This document shows, piece by piece, positions 35,596 to 44,961 of a stretch of DNA of 64,000 nucleotides. Every line of letters starts with the position of its first letter. Position 1 is the first letter of the stretch. The position numbers and the translations under genes were made by a program. Under the pieces are notes generated by a model. It searched no databases. It saw nothing but the letters and a program-made list of their open reading frames with translations, and was not told the DNA's origin. Source of the DNA: Pelagovum pacificum (GTDB taxonomy: Bacteria; Pseudomonadota; Alphaproteobacteria; Rhodobacterales; Rhodobacteraceae). The stretch covers positions 1,488,001 to 1,552,000 of the forward strand of contig NZ_CP065915.1 in NCBI RefSeq assembly GCF_016134045.1, written 5' to 3'.

Positions 35596-35626
35596 GACGA
35601 TCGTGACGGCGTGGAGTTGCAGCGGG

Positions 35627-36472
35627 TCAGTCCTCGCGGCGTGTCGGACGGGTGTCCGGCAGGCTGATGCGCGCGACCTGTTCTGCGATCGGGGCGACCG
35701 ACAACGGATGGGTGTCGGCGTTGAACGTCTCCGGATCGTCGAGCGGCGTCCACTCGGCCTTGTAATAGACTTCGAGCCCCGAAAACCGCGCCTTGTACCC
35801 CATCTTGCTGCTGCCCGGCACCCAGTAGCCGAGGTAGACGTAGGGCAGACCCATCTCCTGCGCGAGGCGGATATGGTCGAGGATCACGTATGTGCCGAGA
35901 GAACTCTTTTCCTTCTCGGTGTCGAAGAAGGAGTAGACGAGGCTCAGCCCGTCATCGAGCACGTCCGTCAGGCACACCGCCTCGAGCCCCTCGTAGGGCG
36001 CACCGCGCGGCGCGGCGGGGTCGTGATACTCGATGATGCGCGACCGGATCGGGGTCTCCTCGATCATCGCGGCGAACTCGAAGATGTCCATGTCGGCCAT
36101 CCCGCCGGTCGCGTGGCGCGAGTCGAGGTAGTCGCGGAACAGGTCGAATTGCTCTTCCGTCGCCCACGGCGCGAGCGCACGACGCGCGAGGTGCGCGTTC
36201 CGGCGCAGCACCCGGCGCTGGCTCTTCGTGGCGGCAAAGCGCGACACGTCGATCCGCGCCGACAGGCAGGCGGAACATTCGGCGCAGGACGGCCGGTAGA
36301 GCACGTTCTGGCTGCGGCGGAAGCCCTGCTTGGACAGGGCGTCGTTCAGTTGCTCGGCGCTCTCGCCCTGCAGGGCGGTGAACAGCTTACGCTCCATCCG
36401 CCCCTCGAGATAGGGGCAGGGCTGCGGGGCCGTGACATAGAACTGTGGCGCGAGCGGAAGTGTATGGCGCAT
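35627..36472 (-). CDS. bpt: Arginyl/leucyl-tRNA-protein transferase (Bpt type)
   Basis: 281-residue enzyme that adds Leu (Bpt) or Arg to N-terminal Asp/Glu of proteins and so marks them for ClpAP degradation by the N-degron route. The N-terminal ATE_N domain has the CPYLEGR motif and the CAECSAC-type Cys pair; the C-terminal ATE_C domain (GNAT fold) has [23 protein letters not shown] 36472 ([20 protein letters not shown]) is the normal family start; the 18-residue upstream extension is discarded. The bacterial enzyme normally uses leucyl-tRNA, hence the Bpt call. Confidence 0.93.
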   Translation of the reverse strand: MRHTLPLAPQFYVTAPQPCPYLEGRMERKLFTALQGESAEQLNDALSKQGFRRSQNVLYRPSCAECSACLSARIDVSRFAATKSQRRVLRRNAHLARRALAPWATEEQFDLFRDYLDSRHATGGMADMDIFEFAAMIEETPIRSRIIEYHDPAAPRGAPYEGLEAVCLTDVLDDGLSLVYSFFDTEKEKSSLGTYVILDHIRLAQEMGLPYVYLGYWVPGSSKMGYKARFSGLEVYYKAEWTPLDDPETFNADTHPLSVAPIAEQVARISLPDTRPTRRED

Positions 36473-36560
36473 GAGTGTGTTGCGTCTCCTCGGGGCGACG
36501 TTAGCAACCGTGTCCGGGGACGCCAAGTGTCGAGTCGGGCCCCCGCAAGGAGGGACCCGC

Positions 36561-37031
36561 TCAGAGCGGACGGCAGATTGCCGCGGTGCCCAGCATATGG
36601 TCGGTGAGACCCTGCTTGCGGCGTCCCGTCAGCATCATCAGGACCGAGACCGCCTGCAATACGAAGAACGCGATAGAGACCTGGTAGCCGAACGTGTGCA
36701 GCATGGCCGCGCGATTCGACAGCTGCTGCCCCTGGCTGTCGCGGATCTGGATGCCGGTGATGAGCATCCCCAGCGTGGCCGAGGCATTGGCCAGCATCGT
36801 CCAGCGGTAGAAGAACCCGATCACCAGCATCATCAGTGGGAAGAAGAAGATGCCGGTGAAGGCGGTGAAGGGCAACATGACGACCGCCACGATCGTCACC
36901 AGCGTCACGTCGACGAACCAAGCCAGCAAGCGCCGCAGCGGCACGCTGTCGTAGAAGTCCGGCCGCACGTCGGGGTCGGGCAGGCGGGTGGTCTGGTCGG
37001 GGTAAGCGTACATCTGTGTGCTTTCGATCAT
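36561..37031 (-). CDS. RDD family membrane protein
   Basis: 156-residue integral membrane protein with the RDD pattern. [15 protein letters not shown] carries the Arg-Asp signature of helix 1; two further hydrophobic segments follow ([19 protein letters not shown] and [20 protein letters not shown]), with [15 protein letters not shown] between. Function of the family is unsettled; some members transport ions or solutes. It stands upstream of bpt on the same strand, 88 bp apart. Confidence 0.85.
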   Translation of the reverse strand: MIESTQMYAYPDQTTRLPDPDVRPDFYDSVPLRRLLAWFVDVTLVTIVAVVMLPFTAFTGIFFFPLMMLVIGFFYRWTMLANASATLGMLITGIQIRDSQGQQLSNRAAMLHTFGYQVSIAFFVLQAVSVLMMLTGRRKQGLTDHMLGTAAICRPL

Positions 37032-37073
37032 GCGTCCGGCGGTCCCCTGACAGGGGACCGGCCGGGACGGCGT

Positions 37074-37658
37074 TCAGCGTTCGAGGTGGTGATCCGAGCC
37101 TTCGGCTGCAACCCGTGCGGCGCGCGCATCGAGGAAGTCGTCGAACTCGGAGGCGTCCTTGGCCGCGCGCAGGCGGACGAGGAAGGCCTCGAAGTTCGCG
37201 CGCTCCTGCTCAAGCCGGCGCAACGTGTCGTCGCGGTAGGCGTCGAAGGCGCTGTTGCCGGTTGGGGCCGGGACCTTCGGCCCCTCGTCGCGGACGTCGG
37301 CAGCCGTATCCCCGGAGGCTCCGAAGCGGGTGAAGCCGCGCCAGATGAAGTAGATTGCGAGCGCGACGCCGGATGGCGGCAGGAACACGAAGCCGAGGAT
37401 CGTGGCGACGGTGGCGAAGCCGGAGAAGGCGATGAAGGACAAGGCGCGCAGGCCGAACCGCTCTTCGGTGAGGAAGATCTCGTCAAAGCCTTTCCAGGCG
37501 ACGAGCGCAGCGATCACGACGCCGGCAGGCGGAATGAAGACGAAGCCCAGCACCGTGGCAACGATCGAGAAGCCGGTGAAAAACACGATGCGCAGGGCCT
37601 TCAGGGCAAAGTCGCCGGACTGGTCCTCGCGGGGCCGGGCGTATTCTGAAATGGACAT
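37074..37658 (-). CDS. Membrane protein with DUF2852-type tail and duplicated helix hairpin
   Basis: 194-residue protein. Two similar membrane hairpins stand in tandem: FSIVATVLGFVFIPPAGVV and FATVATILGFVFLPPSGVA, each followed by a basic/aromatic turn. The C-terminal region GNSAFDAYRDDTLRRLEQE continues as an amphipathic helix (ANFEAFLVRLRAAKDASEFD) almost identical in pattern to the adjacent DUF2852 protein. It is therefore a tandem paralogue with an internal duplication of the membrane part. Function unknown; envelope location likely. Confidence 0.75.
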   Translation of the reverse strand: MSISEYARPREDQSGDFALKALRIVFFTGFSIVATVLGFVFIPPAGVVIAALVAWKGFDEIFLTEERFGLRALSFIAFSGFATVATILGFVFLPPSGVALAIYFIWRGFTRFGASGDTAADVRDEGPKVPAPTGNSAFDAYRDDTLRRLEQERANFEAFLVRLRAAKDASEFDDFLDARAARVAAEGSDHHLER

Positions 37659-37730
37659 GGGGCCGAAACCGTCAGCTGGAGGTGAATACGGACCGGGCCG
37701 GCGCGATGCCGGCCCGGAGCGGGAAACAGA

Positions 37731-38192
37731 TCAGGCGGTTGCCTCGGTGCCGTCGTCGCCCTCGCGGGCCTTGCGGGCACGGTCTTCCATGAACTGGTCG
37801 AACTCCGCCTTGTCCTTGGCGTCACGAAGCCGCTCGAGGAAGGCCTCGAAGTTGGCCTGCTCGTCTTCCAGACGGCGCAGCGTGTCGGCCTTGTAGGCGT
37901 CGAACGCGCTGTTGCCGGAAGATTTCATCGCGGCGCGGAAGGCTTGGTGGGTGGCGTTGCCGCGGCGGTAGCCACGGCTGCAGCTGCGGGAGAACATGCG
38001 CTTGCTCCAGATCATGTAGAAGAGGATGGCGAGACCGACGGGCCAGACGAAGACGAAGCCAAGCACCATGGCCGCGATCCACGCGCCCTTGCCTTTTTCG
38101 TCGAGCCAGGCCTCGGCCTTCGAGAACCATCCCAGGTCGTCCCGGTCCCGGATGGAACGCGTGGGATAGTTTTGGGCGGTACTGTCGGACAT
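37731..38192 (-). CDS. DUF2852 domain-containing membrane protein
   Basis: 153-residue protein with one membrane hairpin (AWIAAMVLGFVFVWPVGLA, then ILFYMIW) and the DUF2852 C-terminal helix region (SSGNSAFDAYKADTLRRLED, then FEAFLERLRDAKDKAEFDQF). The role of DUF2852 is unknown. It stands upstream of its paralogue on the same strand with 72 bp between. A heat-shock-like promoter and a TGTGAA/TTCACA dyad lie directly upstream. Confidence 0.82.
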   Translation of the reverse strand: MSDSTAQNYPTRSIRDRDDLGWFSKAEAWLDEKGKGAWIAAMVLGFVFVWPVGLAILFYMIWSKRMFSRSCSRGYRRGNATHQAFRAAMKSSGNSAFDAYKADTLRRLEDEQANFEAFLERLRDAKDKAEFDQFMEDRARKAREGDDGTEATA

Positions 38193-38220
38193 TTCGAACT
38201 CCTCTCGGGGTGGGTTTCAA

Positions 38221-38272
38221 TGTGAATGCGTTTCACATCACCCGATATGAGACTCGGGGTCCGACCCTTCAA
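38221..38272 (-). promoter_or_regulatory. Promoter (RpoH-like) with TGTGAA dyad before DUF2852 gene
   Basis: On the minus strand TTGAAG (38267-38272) and CATATC (38244-38249) are 17 bases apart, resembling alphaproteobacterial RpoH promoters (TTGAA, then CATAT) as well as a weak sigma-70 promoter. TGTGAATGCGTTTCACA (38221-38237), a perfect 6-bp dyad, sits just after the predicted start, where a bound repressor would block transcription. Confidence 0.5.
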
Positions 38273-38350
38273 GGGTTCATGTTAAAGATTTTCACATCGC
38301 CCGTCGCGGAGTTTTTCGCAGCGGTTCGCCGGATGGGCCGCAGATCCTTG

Positions 38351-38821
38351 TCAGGCGGTGAAATTTCCCGCTTCGGCCCCGGTGATGCGCAGCAGCTCGT
38401 CCGGCGCGATCGGAAAGATATGCTGCGGCGTGCCCGCGGCTGCATAGACCGTCGCGAAGTCCGAAATCCGTGGATCCCAGTACATCCGGGGCGGCGAGAG
38501 GTGCCCGACGGGCGAGACGCCACCGATCGCGAAGCCGGTCCGCTCGCGCACCAGCGCGGCGTCCGCGCGGCCAACCGGCTCCCCCGCGACGGCGGCGGCG
38601 CGGTCGGGATCGACGCGGTTGCCGCCGGCGGTGAGAAACAGGATCACATCGCCTGACGTCTCGCCCTGGAAGATGATGGACTTCACGATCTGGTCGAGCT
38701 CGCAGCCTGCGGCGTCCGCCGCATCCTGCGCCGTGCGCGTGCCGGCCTCCATGTGCAGTACGTCGCCGTCCAGCCCCGCGTCCTGCAGGGCCTTCACCAC
38801 GCGCTTCAGACTCTTGCTCAT
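38351..38821 (-). CDS. YbaK/EbsC family aminoacyl-tRNA deacylase
   Basis: 156-residue editing protein that hydrolyses mischarged tRNA (Cys-tRNA-Pro or Ala-tRNA-Pro type). YbaK-fold blocks are seen: TAQDAADAAGCELDQIVKSI (with the conserved Lys), VILFLTAGGNRVD, and the loop FAIGGVSPVGH (GGxxPxG). ATG 38821 was chosen because MSKSLKRVVKALQDAG is a normal family start; the long frame upstream is antisense to glnE. It is divergent from glnE with 84 bp between. Confidence 0.9.
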   Translation of the reverse strand: MSKSLKRVVKALQDAGLDGDVLHMEAGTRTAQDAADAAGCELDQIVKSIIFQGETSGDVILFLTAGGNRVDPDRAAAVAGEPVGRADAALVRERTGFAIGGVSPVGHLSPPRMYWDPRISDFATVYAAAGTPQHIFPIAPDELLRITGAEAGNFTA

Positions 38822-38905
38822 GTCGACCGTCCTTTCCGTTGCGGGGCGCACATTAGCGATCCGCGGCTTGTTGACCAGTCGCCGCTTCGGACCGATGGTC
38901 CGCGC

Positions 38906-41653
38906 ATGAGTTTCGAAGCCCGCATCACCCGCTGCCCCGACCCGTTCGACAAGGACAAGGGGGAGGAAATCGCCGCCGAACTCGGCGACACCGGCCCCGC
39001 CGTCGCTGACCTTCTCAAAGGGACTGCAGGGTGCAGCCCCTACCTCGCCGGCCTGATCCGGCGCGAGCAGGACTGGCTGCTCCCCGCGCTCGACGATCCC
39101 GAAGCCGCGCTCGGGGCCGCGCTCGACGCGCCAGGCGAGGCTGAGACGGACGACCTGGGCGCCGCGCTTCGGCAGGCAAAGCGCCGCGTCGCGCTGCTCA
39201 CCGCACTCGCCGATCTTGGCGGGGTCTGGTCGCTGGAGGAGGTGACCGGTGCCATCTCCCGGCTTGCCGACCGCGCCGTCGACCTCGGCCTGAAGCGCCT
39301 GCTCGCCACCGAGGCAGAGCGCGGGCGCCTGCCGGAGAAACACGGCATGTTCGTGCTCGCCATGGGGAAGGGCGGTGCGTTCGAGCTGAACTACTCCAGC
39401 GACATCGACCTGATCGTCCTGTTCGACGAGACCCAGCACGACGCGGACGCCTACGACGAAGTGCGCGCCGGTTTCGTGAAGGTCACGAAGCGGCTGGTCT
39501 CCCTGCTGTCGGATCAGCGCTCGGACGGCTACGTCTTCCGCACCGACCTGCGGCTGCGGCCCGATGCCTCCGTGACCCCCGTCTGCATCGCGGCGGGTGC
39601 GGCCGAGACCTACTACGAGAGCGTCGGCCGCACCTGGGAGCGGGCGGCCTACATCAAGGCGCGCGCCTGTGCCGGCGACATCGCGGCGGGCGAGCGCTTC
39701 CTGAAGACCCTGCGCCCCTTCGTCTGGCGCAAGCACCTCGACTTTGCTGCGATCCAGGATGCGCATGACATGCGGCTCAGGATTCGGGATCACAAGGGCT
39801 TTGGCCGGTCGGCCGCGCTGCCGGGCCACGACATGAAGCTCGGCCGGGGCGGCATCCGCGAGATCGAGTTCTTCACCCAGACCCGCCAGCTGATCGCGGG
39901 TGGGCGCGACCCGTCGCTGCAGGTGCGCGGCACGGTGGAGGGGCTTTCCGCCCTCGCCGCCGCCGGCTGGGTGGGGGAGGACGTCGCGACGTCGCTCACC
40001 CATCACTACCGCCAGCACCGCGAAGTGGAGCACCGGCTTCAGATGATCGGCGACGCCCAGACCCACAGCCTGCCGACAAACGACGAAGGGTTCGACCGGC
40101 TCGCCGCCTTCATGGGCACCGACCGCGCCACGCTGAAGCGTGACTTGTCCGACCGGCTGGAGGCCGTGGATTCACTCACCGAGGGCTTCTTCGCGCCCGG
40201 TGCGACCCCGCCCGCGGCGACCCGTTTCGACAGCGCGGTGTCGGAACGCTGGCAGACCTATCCCGCCCTGCGCTCGCGCCGTGCGCAGGAAATCTTCAAG
40301 CGGATCGAGCCCAAGCTCTACGCACAGCTTCAGGAGGCCGCCCGCCCGGAGGAAGCGCTGTCCCAGTTCGACGGGTTCCTGCGCGGCCTTCCGGCAGGCG
40401 TGCAGCTGTTCTCGCTGTTCGACGCCAATCCGCAGCTGCTCGGCCTGATCGCGGACATCTGTTCGACGGCGCCCGCGCTCGCCGCCTACCTGTCGCGCAA
40501 CGCCGGTGTGCTCGACGCGGTGATCGGGGGCGACTTCTTTTCGCCCTGGCCGGGCGTGGAGCATCTGTCGAAGGACATGTCGGAGGAAATCGGGCGCGCG
40601 ACCGATTACGAAGCGGCGCTCGACGCGGCGCGGCGGTGGGCGAAGGAATGGCACTTCCGCGTCGGGGTGCATCACCTGCGCGGCCTCGTCGGGGCCGAGG
40701 AGGTGGGCAAGGATTACGCCGACCTTGCCGAGGCCGTGGTCGCCGGCATCTGGCCCCATGTCGTCGCCGAAGTCACCCGCCGGCACGGGCCGCCGCCGGG
40801 CCATGGCGCGGTCGTGCTGGGCATGGGGTCGCTCGGCGCGCGGCGGCTGAATGCGACCTCCGACCTCGACCTGATCGTGATCTACGACGCCGACGGGGCC
40901 GAAAGCTCCGACGGCCCGCGCCCCCTGACCTCGCGCGCCTACTACGCCAAGCTGACGCAGGCGCTCGTCACCGCCTTGTCGGCCGCGATGGCGGAAGGGC
41001 GGCTCTACGAGGTCGACATGCGGCTGCGGCCTTCGGGGCGGCAGGGCCCGGTGGCGACGGCGCTCTCCGCGTTCGAGACCTACCAGTTGACGGAAGCCTG
41101 GACGTGGGAGCATCTCGCCCTGACCCGCGCGCGCACCATCGCCGGTGACCCGGCGCTGGCCAAGGATGTCGAGGCTGTCCGCTGCAAGGTGCTCGCCGAC
41201 CGGGGTGGCAGCCGGGACGTGCGCGCCGATGTCGCCGAGATGCGCGGCCGGATCGCCGCCGCCAAGGCCCCGCAAGGCCAGTACGACGCCAAGATCGGGC
41301 GGGGTCGCCTGCAGGACATCGAACTCTGCGCGCAGGCCGCGACGCTGCTCTCGGGCGGCTCTGCGCGGGAAGTGCCCGACCAGCTCGCGCTCGGCGCGAC
41401 GGCGGGGATCCTGACCGACGATCAGGCCGCGACGCTGCAACGCGCCTCCGCTCTGTTCTGGTCGCTGCAGTCCGCCTCGCGCCTGCTGACCGGGGCGCCG
41501 CTCGATCTCGACGCCGTGGGCGAGGGCGGCTTGCGCCTCATCCTGCGTGAGACGGGTATGGAAAGCGTCGACGCGCTGCGCCAGACTATGACCGAGCTCG
41601 GAGACGCCGCCGCCGCGGCCATCGACGAGGTGCTGGGAGGGGAACATGCGTGA
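38906..41653 (+). CDS. glnE: Bifunctional glutamine synthetase adenylyltransferase/deadenylase
   Basis: 915-residue enzyme that attaches AMP to glutamine synthetase to switch it off and removes it again under control of PII. Two nucleotidyltransferase domains are present, as the family requires: the deadenylase at about 150-230 (ELNYSSDIDLIVLFD) and the adenylyltransferase at about 630-710 (RLNATSDLDLIVIYD), with the linker helical region between. ATG 38906 (MSFEARITRCPDPFDKDKGE) precedes the conserved part; the frame upstream is antisense to the YbaK gene. It overlaps the next gene by 8 bp. Confidence 0.95.
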   Translation: MSFEARITRCPDPFDKDKGEEIAAELGDTGPAVADLLKGTAGCSPYLAGLIRREQDWLLPALDDPEAALGAALDAPGEAETDDLGAALRQAKRRVALLTALADLGGVWSLEEVTGAISRLADRAVDLGLKRLLATEAERGRLPEKHGMFVLAMGKGGAFELNYSSDIDLIVLFDETQHDADAYDEVRAGFVKVTKRLVSLLSDQRSDGYVFRTDLRLRPDASVTPVCIAAGAAETYYESVGRTWERAAYIKARACAGDIAAGERFLKTLRPFVWRKHLDFAAIQDAHDMRLRIRDHKGFGRSAALPGHDMKLGRGGIREIEFFTQTRQLIAGGRDPSLQVRGTVEGLSALAAAGWVGEDVATSLTHHYRQHREVEHRLQMIGDAQTHSLPTNDEGFDRLAAFMGTDRATLKRDLSDRLEAVDSLTEGFFAPGATPPAATRFDSAVSERWQTYPALRSRRAQEIFKRIEPKLYAQLQEAARPEEALSQFDGFLRGLPAGVQLFSLFDANPQLLGLIADICSTAPALAAYLSRNAGVLDAVIGGDFFSPWPGVEHLSKDMSEEIGRATDYEAALDAARRWAKEWHFRVGVHHLRGLVGAEEVGKDYADLAEAVVAGIWPHVVAEVTRRHGPPPGHGAVVLGMGSLGARRLNATSDLDLIVIYDADGAESSDGPRPLTSRAYYAKLTQALVTALSAAMAEGRLYEVDMRLRPSGRQGPVATALSAFETYQLTEAWTWEHLALTRARTIAGDPALAKDVEAVRCKVLADRGGSRDVRADVAEMRGRIAAAKAPQGQYDAKIGRGRLQDIELCAQAATLLSGGSAREVPDQLALGATAGILTDDQAATLQRASALFWSLQSASRLLTGAPLDLDAVGEGGLRLILRETGMESVDALRQTMTELGDAAAAAIDEVLGGEHA

Positions 41654-41909
41654 CGCCGACGATCCGAAGGGCCTGATCCGGGAGGCCTACGCCATCGAGG
41701 GGATCAGGGATCCGGAATGCCGGTCGATCTTCCTCGACTGGTATCTGTCCATGGCGGAGGGGGAGGACCCCCGGCCCGCCATCGAACGCCTGCTGGCAAA
41801 GTACGGGCAGGGCCGCGACGATCACCCGATGACGCTGACCCTGAAGGAAGGACTCGCGGCGCCGCCTGAGCCGAAGCGCCGGGGTGGCCGGGCAGGGAGG
41901 CTCGGATGA
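41646..41909 (+). CDS. Small conserved hypothetical protein downstream of glnE
   Basis: 87-residue soluble protein with acidic helices (AYAIEGIRDPECRSIFLDWY, then LSMAEGEDPRPAIERLLAKY) and a basic tail (PKRRGGRAGR). It overlaps glnE by eight bases and the next gene by four, so it is translated as part of the glnE unit. No family function is known to me; the context suggests co-regulation with nitrogen metabolism at most. Confidence 0.68.
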   Translation: MRDADDPKGLIREAYAIEGIRDPECRSIFLDWYLSMAEGEDPRPAIERLLAKYGQGRDDHPMTLTLKEGLAAPPEPKRRGGRAGRLG

Positions 41910-42322
41910 GGGGCCTTGGTCTTGGAACCCTGATCGCGCTGCTGGCGGGAACTGCGCAGGCGGCGCTGCCTCCATGTGTCTATGACGACCTCGTCCGCGA
42001 GGCGCCGCTGGTCTTTCACATGAGCGTCGACCGGGTCGACGGGCCGGACGCGACGGGGCTCTGCTTCGTGCGCGGCCACATCGCGACGGTCTTCCGGGGC
42101 GAGGCGGACGCCGCGCAGCCCGCGACCGTGCGGGTGGCCTGCGCCAATCCCGACAATCTCGTCGGGCCGACGATCTTCTGGGACCGGGACGCCCTGGCCG
42201 CCACGCCGTTCCTCGAAGTCCACGGCGCGCCGGGGAAGGGCGTGGCCGGCCATGGCGCCGGCCTTGTCCTTCTCGATACGCCGACGGGCCGGATCGAATG
42301 GCAGCCCGAATGTGGCGGCTGA
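41906..42322 (+). CDS. Hypothetical secreted protein
   Basis: 138-residue protein with a signal peptide (MRGLGLGTLIALLAGTAQAA, cleavage after AQA) and three Cys in the mature part (PPCVYDD, TGLCFVRG, RVACANPD) plus one near the end, enough for two disulfides in the periplasm. A beta-rich fold is suggested by GHIATVFRGEAD and GAGLVLLDTPTGRIEW. It overlaps the preceding gene by ATGA and converges on eda with one base between. Confidence 0.65.
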   Translation: MRGLGLGTLIALLAGTAQAALPPCVYDDLVREAPLVFHMSVDRVDGPDATGLCFVRGHIATVFRGEADAAQPATVRVACANPDNLVGPTIFWDRDALAATPFLEVHGAPGKGVAGHGAGLVLLDTPTGRIEWQPECGG

Positions 42323-42323
42323 C

Positions 42324-42965
42324 CTAGCGGACCAGCTTCGCCGCCTCAGCGGCCAGCGCGGTGATCGCGTCCCAATCACCCGCGGCGACCTTGTCCGCAG
42401 GGGCGACCCAGCTGCCGCCGACGCAGACGGTGTTAGACAGGGCGAGGTATTCCGGCGCGTTGGCGAGGCTGACGCCGCCCGTGGGACAGAAGCGGACCTG
42501 GGGGATCGGCGCGCCGATCGCCTTCAGCGCCTTTACGCCGCCGTTCGCCTCGGCGGGGAAGAACTTCTGGACGGTGTAGCCGCGCTCCAGCAGGGCCATC
42601 GCCTCGGACGCGGTGGCCGCGCCGGGCAGCAGCGGCAGGTCGTTCGCCTCGCAGGCATCCAGAAGGCGGTCCGTCGCACCGGGCGAAACCCCGAAGGTCG
42701 CGCCGGCGGCCTTGGCCTTCTCCACGTCCTCGGGCGTCAGCAGCGTGCCGGCGCCGACGACGCCGCCCTTGACCTTCGCCATCTCGGTGATCGCCTCGAG
42801 CGCGGCGGGCGTGCGCAACGTGACTTCCAGCGCGGGCAGACCGCCCGCGACGAGCGCGGCGGCAAGATCGCCGGCCGTCGCGGCATCGTCGATCACCAGC
42901 ACCGGCACCACGGGGGCGAGGTTGCAGACCTTCAGGGTCAGTTCGGAGGCATGTTCGGGGGTCAT
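42324..42965 (-). CDS. eda: 2-dehydro-3-deoxy-phosphogluconate (KDPG) aldolase
   Basis: 213-residue class I aldolase cleaving KDPG to pyruvate and glyceraldehyde-3-phosphate, the last Entner-Doudoroff step. Family marks are LAPVVPVLVIDD at the start, GLPALEVTLRTPAALEAI (catalytic Glu) and VQKFFPAEANGGVKALKAIG with the Schiff-base Lys in KFFPAE. VRFCPTGGVSLANAPEYLAL forms the phosphate site. It stands downstream of edd on the same strand, with a long inverted repeat in the 149-bp gap. Confidence 0.95.
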   Translation of the reverse strand: MTPEHASELTLKVCNLAPVVPVLVIDDAATAGDLAAALVAGGLPALEVTLRTPAALEAITEMAKVKGGVVGAGTLLTPEDVEKAKAAGATFGVSPGATDRLLDACEANDLPLLPGAATASEAMALLERGYTVQKFFPAEANGGVKALKAIGAPIPQVRFCPTGGVSLANAPEYLALSNTVCVGGSWVAPADKVAAGDWDAITALAAEAAKLVR

Positions 42966-43006
42966 CTCATCTTCTCCTTGCCGGGGCGCCCGGCCTGTCC
43001 GTCGGA

Positions 43007-43089
43007 GCCTCCGGCGGGAGGTATTTCGGGCCAGATGACAGGGAGGTCGCTCTCCTCATCTGGCCGATAAATACCTCCCGCCGGCAGGC
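43007..43089. repeat. Long inverted repeat (REP-like) between edd and eda
   Basis: The left arm (GCCTCCGGCGGGAGGTATTT, then GGGCCAGATGA, 43007-43038) is matched by its near-complement (TCATCTGGCC, then AAATACCTCCCGCCGGC, 43056-43086) around a 17-bp centre. A related single arm lies at 54620-54650. The element seems to be a member of a dispersed intergenic repeat family found in Rhodobacteraceae; it could also stabilise or attenuate the edd-eda mRNA. Confidence 0.65.
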
Positions 43090-43114
43090 GGAATTCGCGT
43101 CTGTCGCGCCGTCC

Positions 43115-44917
43115 TCAGACGACCACGGCGGCGCCGTCGGCGGCAAGGCCGACATTGTTGCGGAAGGCGGCGAACAGCTCGCGCCCGACTCCGGTGCCGT
43201 TGCCCGAAAGGTCGGCCTCGGCCGGGGTGCGGCCTTCGAGGTCCTCGAGGCATTCCAGCGTGCCCGCCGTCGCGTCGAGACGCATCCGGTCGCCGTCGCG
43301 CAGCAGCGCGATCGGCCCGCCATCGGCGGCCTCGGGGCAGACGTGGATCGCGGCGGGCACCTTGCCGGACGCGCCCGACATCCGGCCGTCGGTCACCAGC
43401 GCCACCTTCAGCCCCCGGTCCTGCAGTACCGCGAGCGAAGGCGTCAGCCCGTGCAGTTCGGGCATGCCGTTCGACTTCGGACCCTGGAAGCGGACCACGA
43501 CGATCGTGTCCTCGGTGAACTCGCCCGCCTTGAAGGCGGTCTTCACCGCTTCCTGGTCGTGGAAGACGCGGGCCTTCGCCTCGATCACCTGCCGTTCGGG
43601 GGCGACGGCGGAGACCTTGATCACCCCGCGGCCGAGGTTGCCCGACAGCTGCACGAGGCCACCGGTCTTCTGGAACGGGTCGCTCGCGGGGCGCAGGATC
43701 TTGTCGTTGTGGCTCTTGCCGTCGGACTTTTCGTAGGTGATCCCGGCATCCGACAGTTTCGGCTCGTGGGTATAGAGCTCGAGCCCGTCGCCCGCGACCG
43801 TCTTGGTGTCGTCGTGCAGCATCCCGGCGTTCAGAAGCTCGCCGATCATGTATTGCAGCCCGCCCGCGGCGTGGAAGTGGTTCACGTCGGCGAGGCCGTT
43901 GGGATAGACCTTCGCCATCAGCGGAATGACCGACGAGATGTCCGCGAAATCCTGCAGATCGAGGATGACGCCGGCAGCGCGCGCCATCGCCGGCAGGTGG
44001 AGGACGAGGTTGGTCGACCCCCCCGTCGCCATCAGTCCGACGATGCCGTTCACGAAGGCCTTCTCGTCGAGGATGTCCGACACCGGGCGATAATCGTTGC
44101 CGAGCGCCGTGATCTCAAGCGCCCGCTCGGTCCCGGCGACCGTCAGCGCGTCGCGCAGGTCGGTGTTGGGGTTGATGAAGCTCGCGCCGGGCAGGTGGAG
44201 GCCCATGAACTCCATCAGCATCTGGTTGGTGTTGGCGGTGCCGTAGAAGGTGCAGGTGCCGGGGCCGTGGTAGCTTTCCATCTCGGCCTTCATCAGCGCG
44301 TCGCGGCCGACTTCGCCGGTGGCGTACTTCTGGCGGACCTTGGCCTTTTCGTCGTTCGGCAGGCCACTGGTCATCGGCCCGGCGGGCAGGAACACGGCGG
44401 GGATGTAGCCGAAGGTCGCGGCGGCCATCACGAGGCCGGGCACGATCTTGTCGCAGACCCCGAGGTAGAGCGCGCTGTCATAGACATTGTGGGACAGCCC
44501 GACACCGGCGGCGAGCGCGATCACGTCCCGCGAGAACAGCGACAGCTCCATCCCGGTCTGGCCCTGAGTGACCCCGTCGCACATCGCCGGAACGCCGCCC
44601 GCCACCTGCGCCGTGGCGCCCGCCGCCCGGGCGGCGTCGCGGATCAGCTGAGGGTAGCGCTCGAACGGCTGGTGGGCCGAGAGCATGTCGTTGTAGGCCG
44701 TGATGATCCCGATGTTCGGGGTCTTCTCGGCGACCAGCGCATCCTTGTCGGTCCCCATGGCGGCATAGGCATGCGCCTGGTTGGAACAGCTCATGTGGCT
44801 GCGCTTGGGCCCTTCGGCCGCGGCGGCGGCCATCGTGTCCATGTACTTGCGGCGCGGTCCCTCGGAGCGGGCAATGATCCTGTCGGTGACGGCGGCGATG
44901 GTCGGATGGAGGCTCAT
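43115..44917 (-). CDS. edd: Phosphogluconate dehydratase
   Basis: 600-residue Fe-S dehydratase turning 6-phosphogluconate into KDPG, first step of the Entner-Doudoroff path. The IlvD/Edd family signatures are present: the cluster ligand in [20 protein letters not shown] and the downstream [19 protein letters not shown]; the conserved [16 protein letters not shown] lies in the first third. The length matches Edd rather than IlvD, and eda follows, which settles the choice. A LacI-type operator candidate lies 45 bp upstream. Confidence 0.96.
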   Translation of the reverse strand: MSLHPTIAAVTDRIIARSEGPRRKYMDTMAAAAAEGPKRSHMSCSNQAHAYAAMGTDKDALVAEKTPNIGIITAYNDMLSAHQPFERYPQLIRDAARAAGATAQVAGGVPAMCDGVTQGQTGMELSLFSRDVIALAAGVGLSHNVYDSALYLGVCDKIVPGLVMAAATFGYIPAVFLPAGPMTSGLPNDEKAKVRQKYATGEVGRDALMKAEMESYHGPGTCTFYGTANTNQMLMEFMGLHLPGASFINPNTDLRDALTVAGTERALEITALGNDYRPVSDILDEKAFVNGIVGLMATGGSTNLVLHLPAMARAAGVILDLQDFADISSVIPLMAKVYPNGLADVNHFHAAGGLQYMIGELLNAGMLHDDTKTVAGDGLELYTHEPKLSDAGITYEKSDGKSHNDKILRPASDPFQKTGGLVQLSGNLGRGVIKVSAVAPERQVIEAKARVFHDQEAVKTAFKAGEFTEDTIVVVRFQGPKSNGMPELHGLTPSLAVLQDRGLKVALVTDGRMSGASGKVPAAIHVCPEAADGGPIALLRDGDRMRLDATAGTLECLEDLEGRTPAEADLSGNGTGVGRELFAAFRNNVGLAADGAAVVV

Positions 44918-44961
44918 GAGTCGTCCTTTCCTCGCGTTCCCGGCGAAGCCTTAGCAGCTTC

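Noticed and set aside
38753..38905. N-terminal extension of GlnE from an upstream GTG
   Set aside because: The 51 extra codons are antisense to the YbaK gene start and have no similarity to GlnE.
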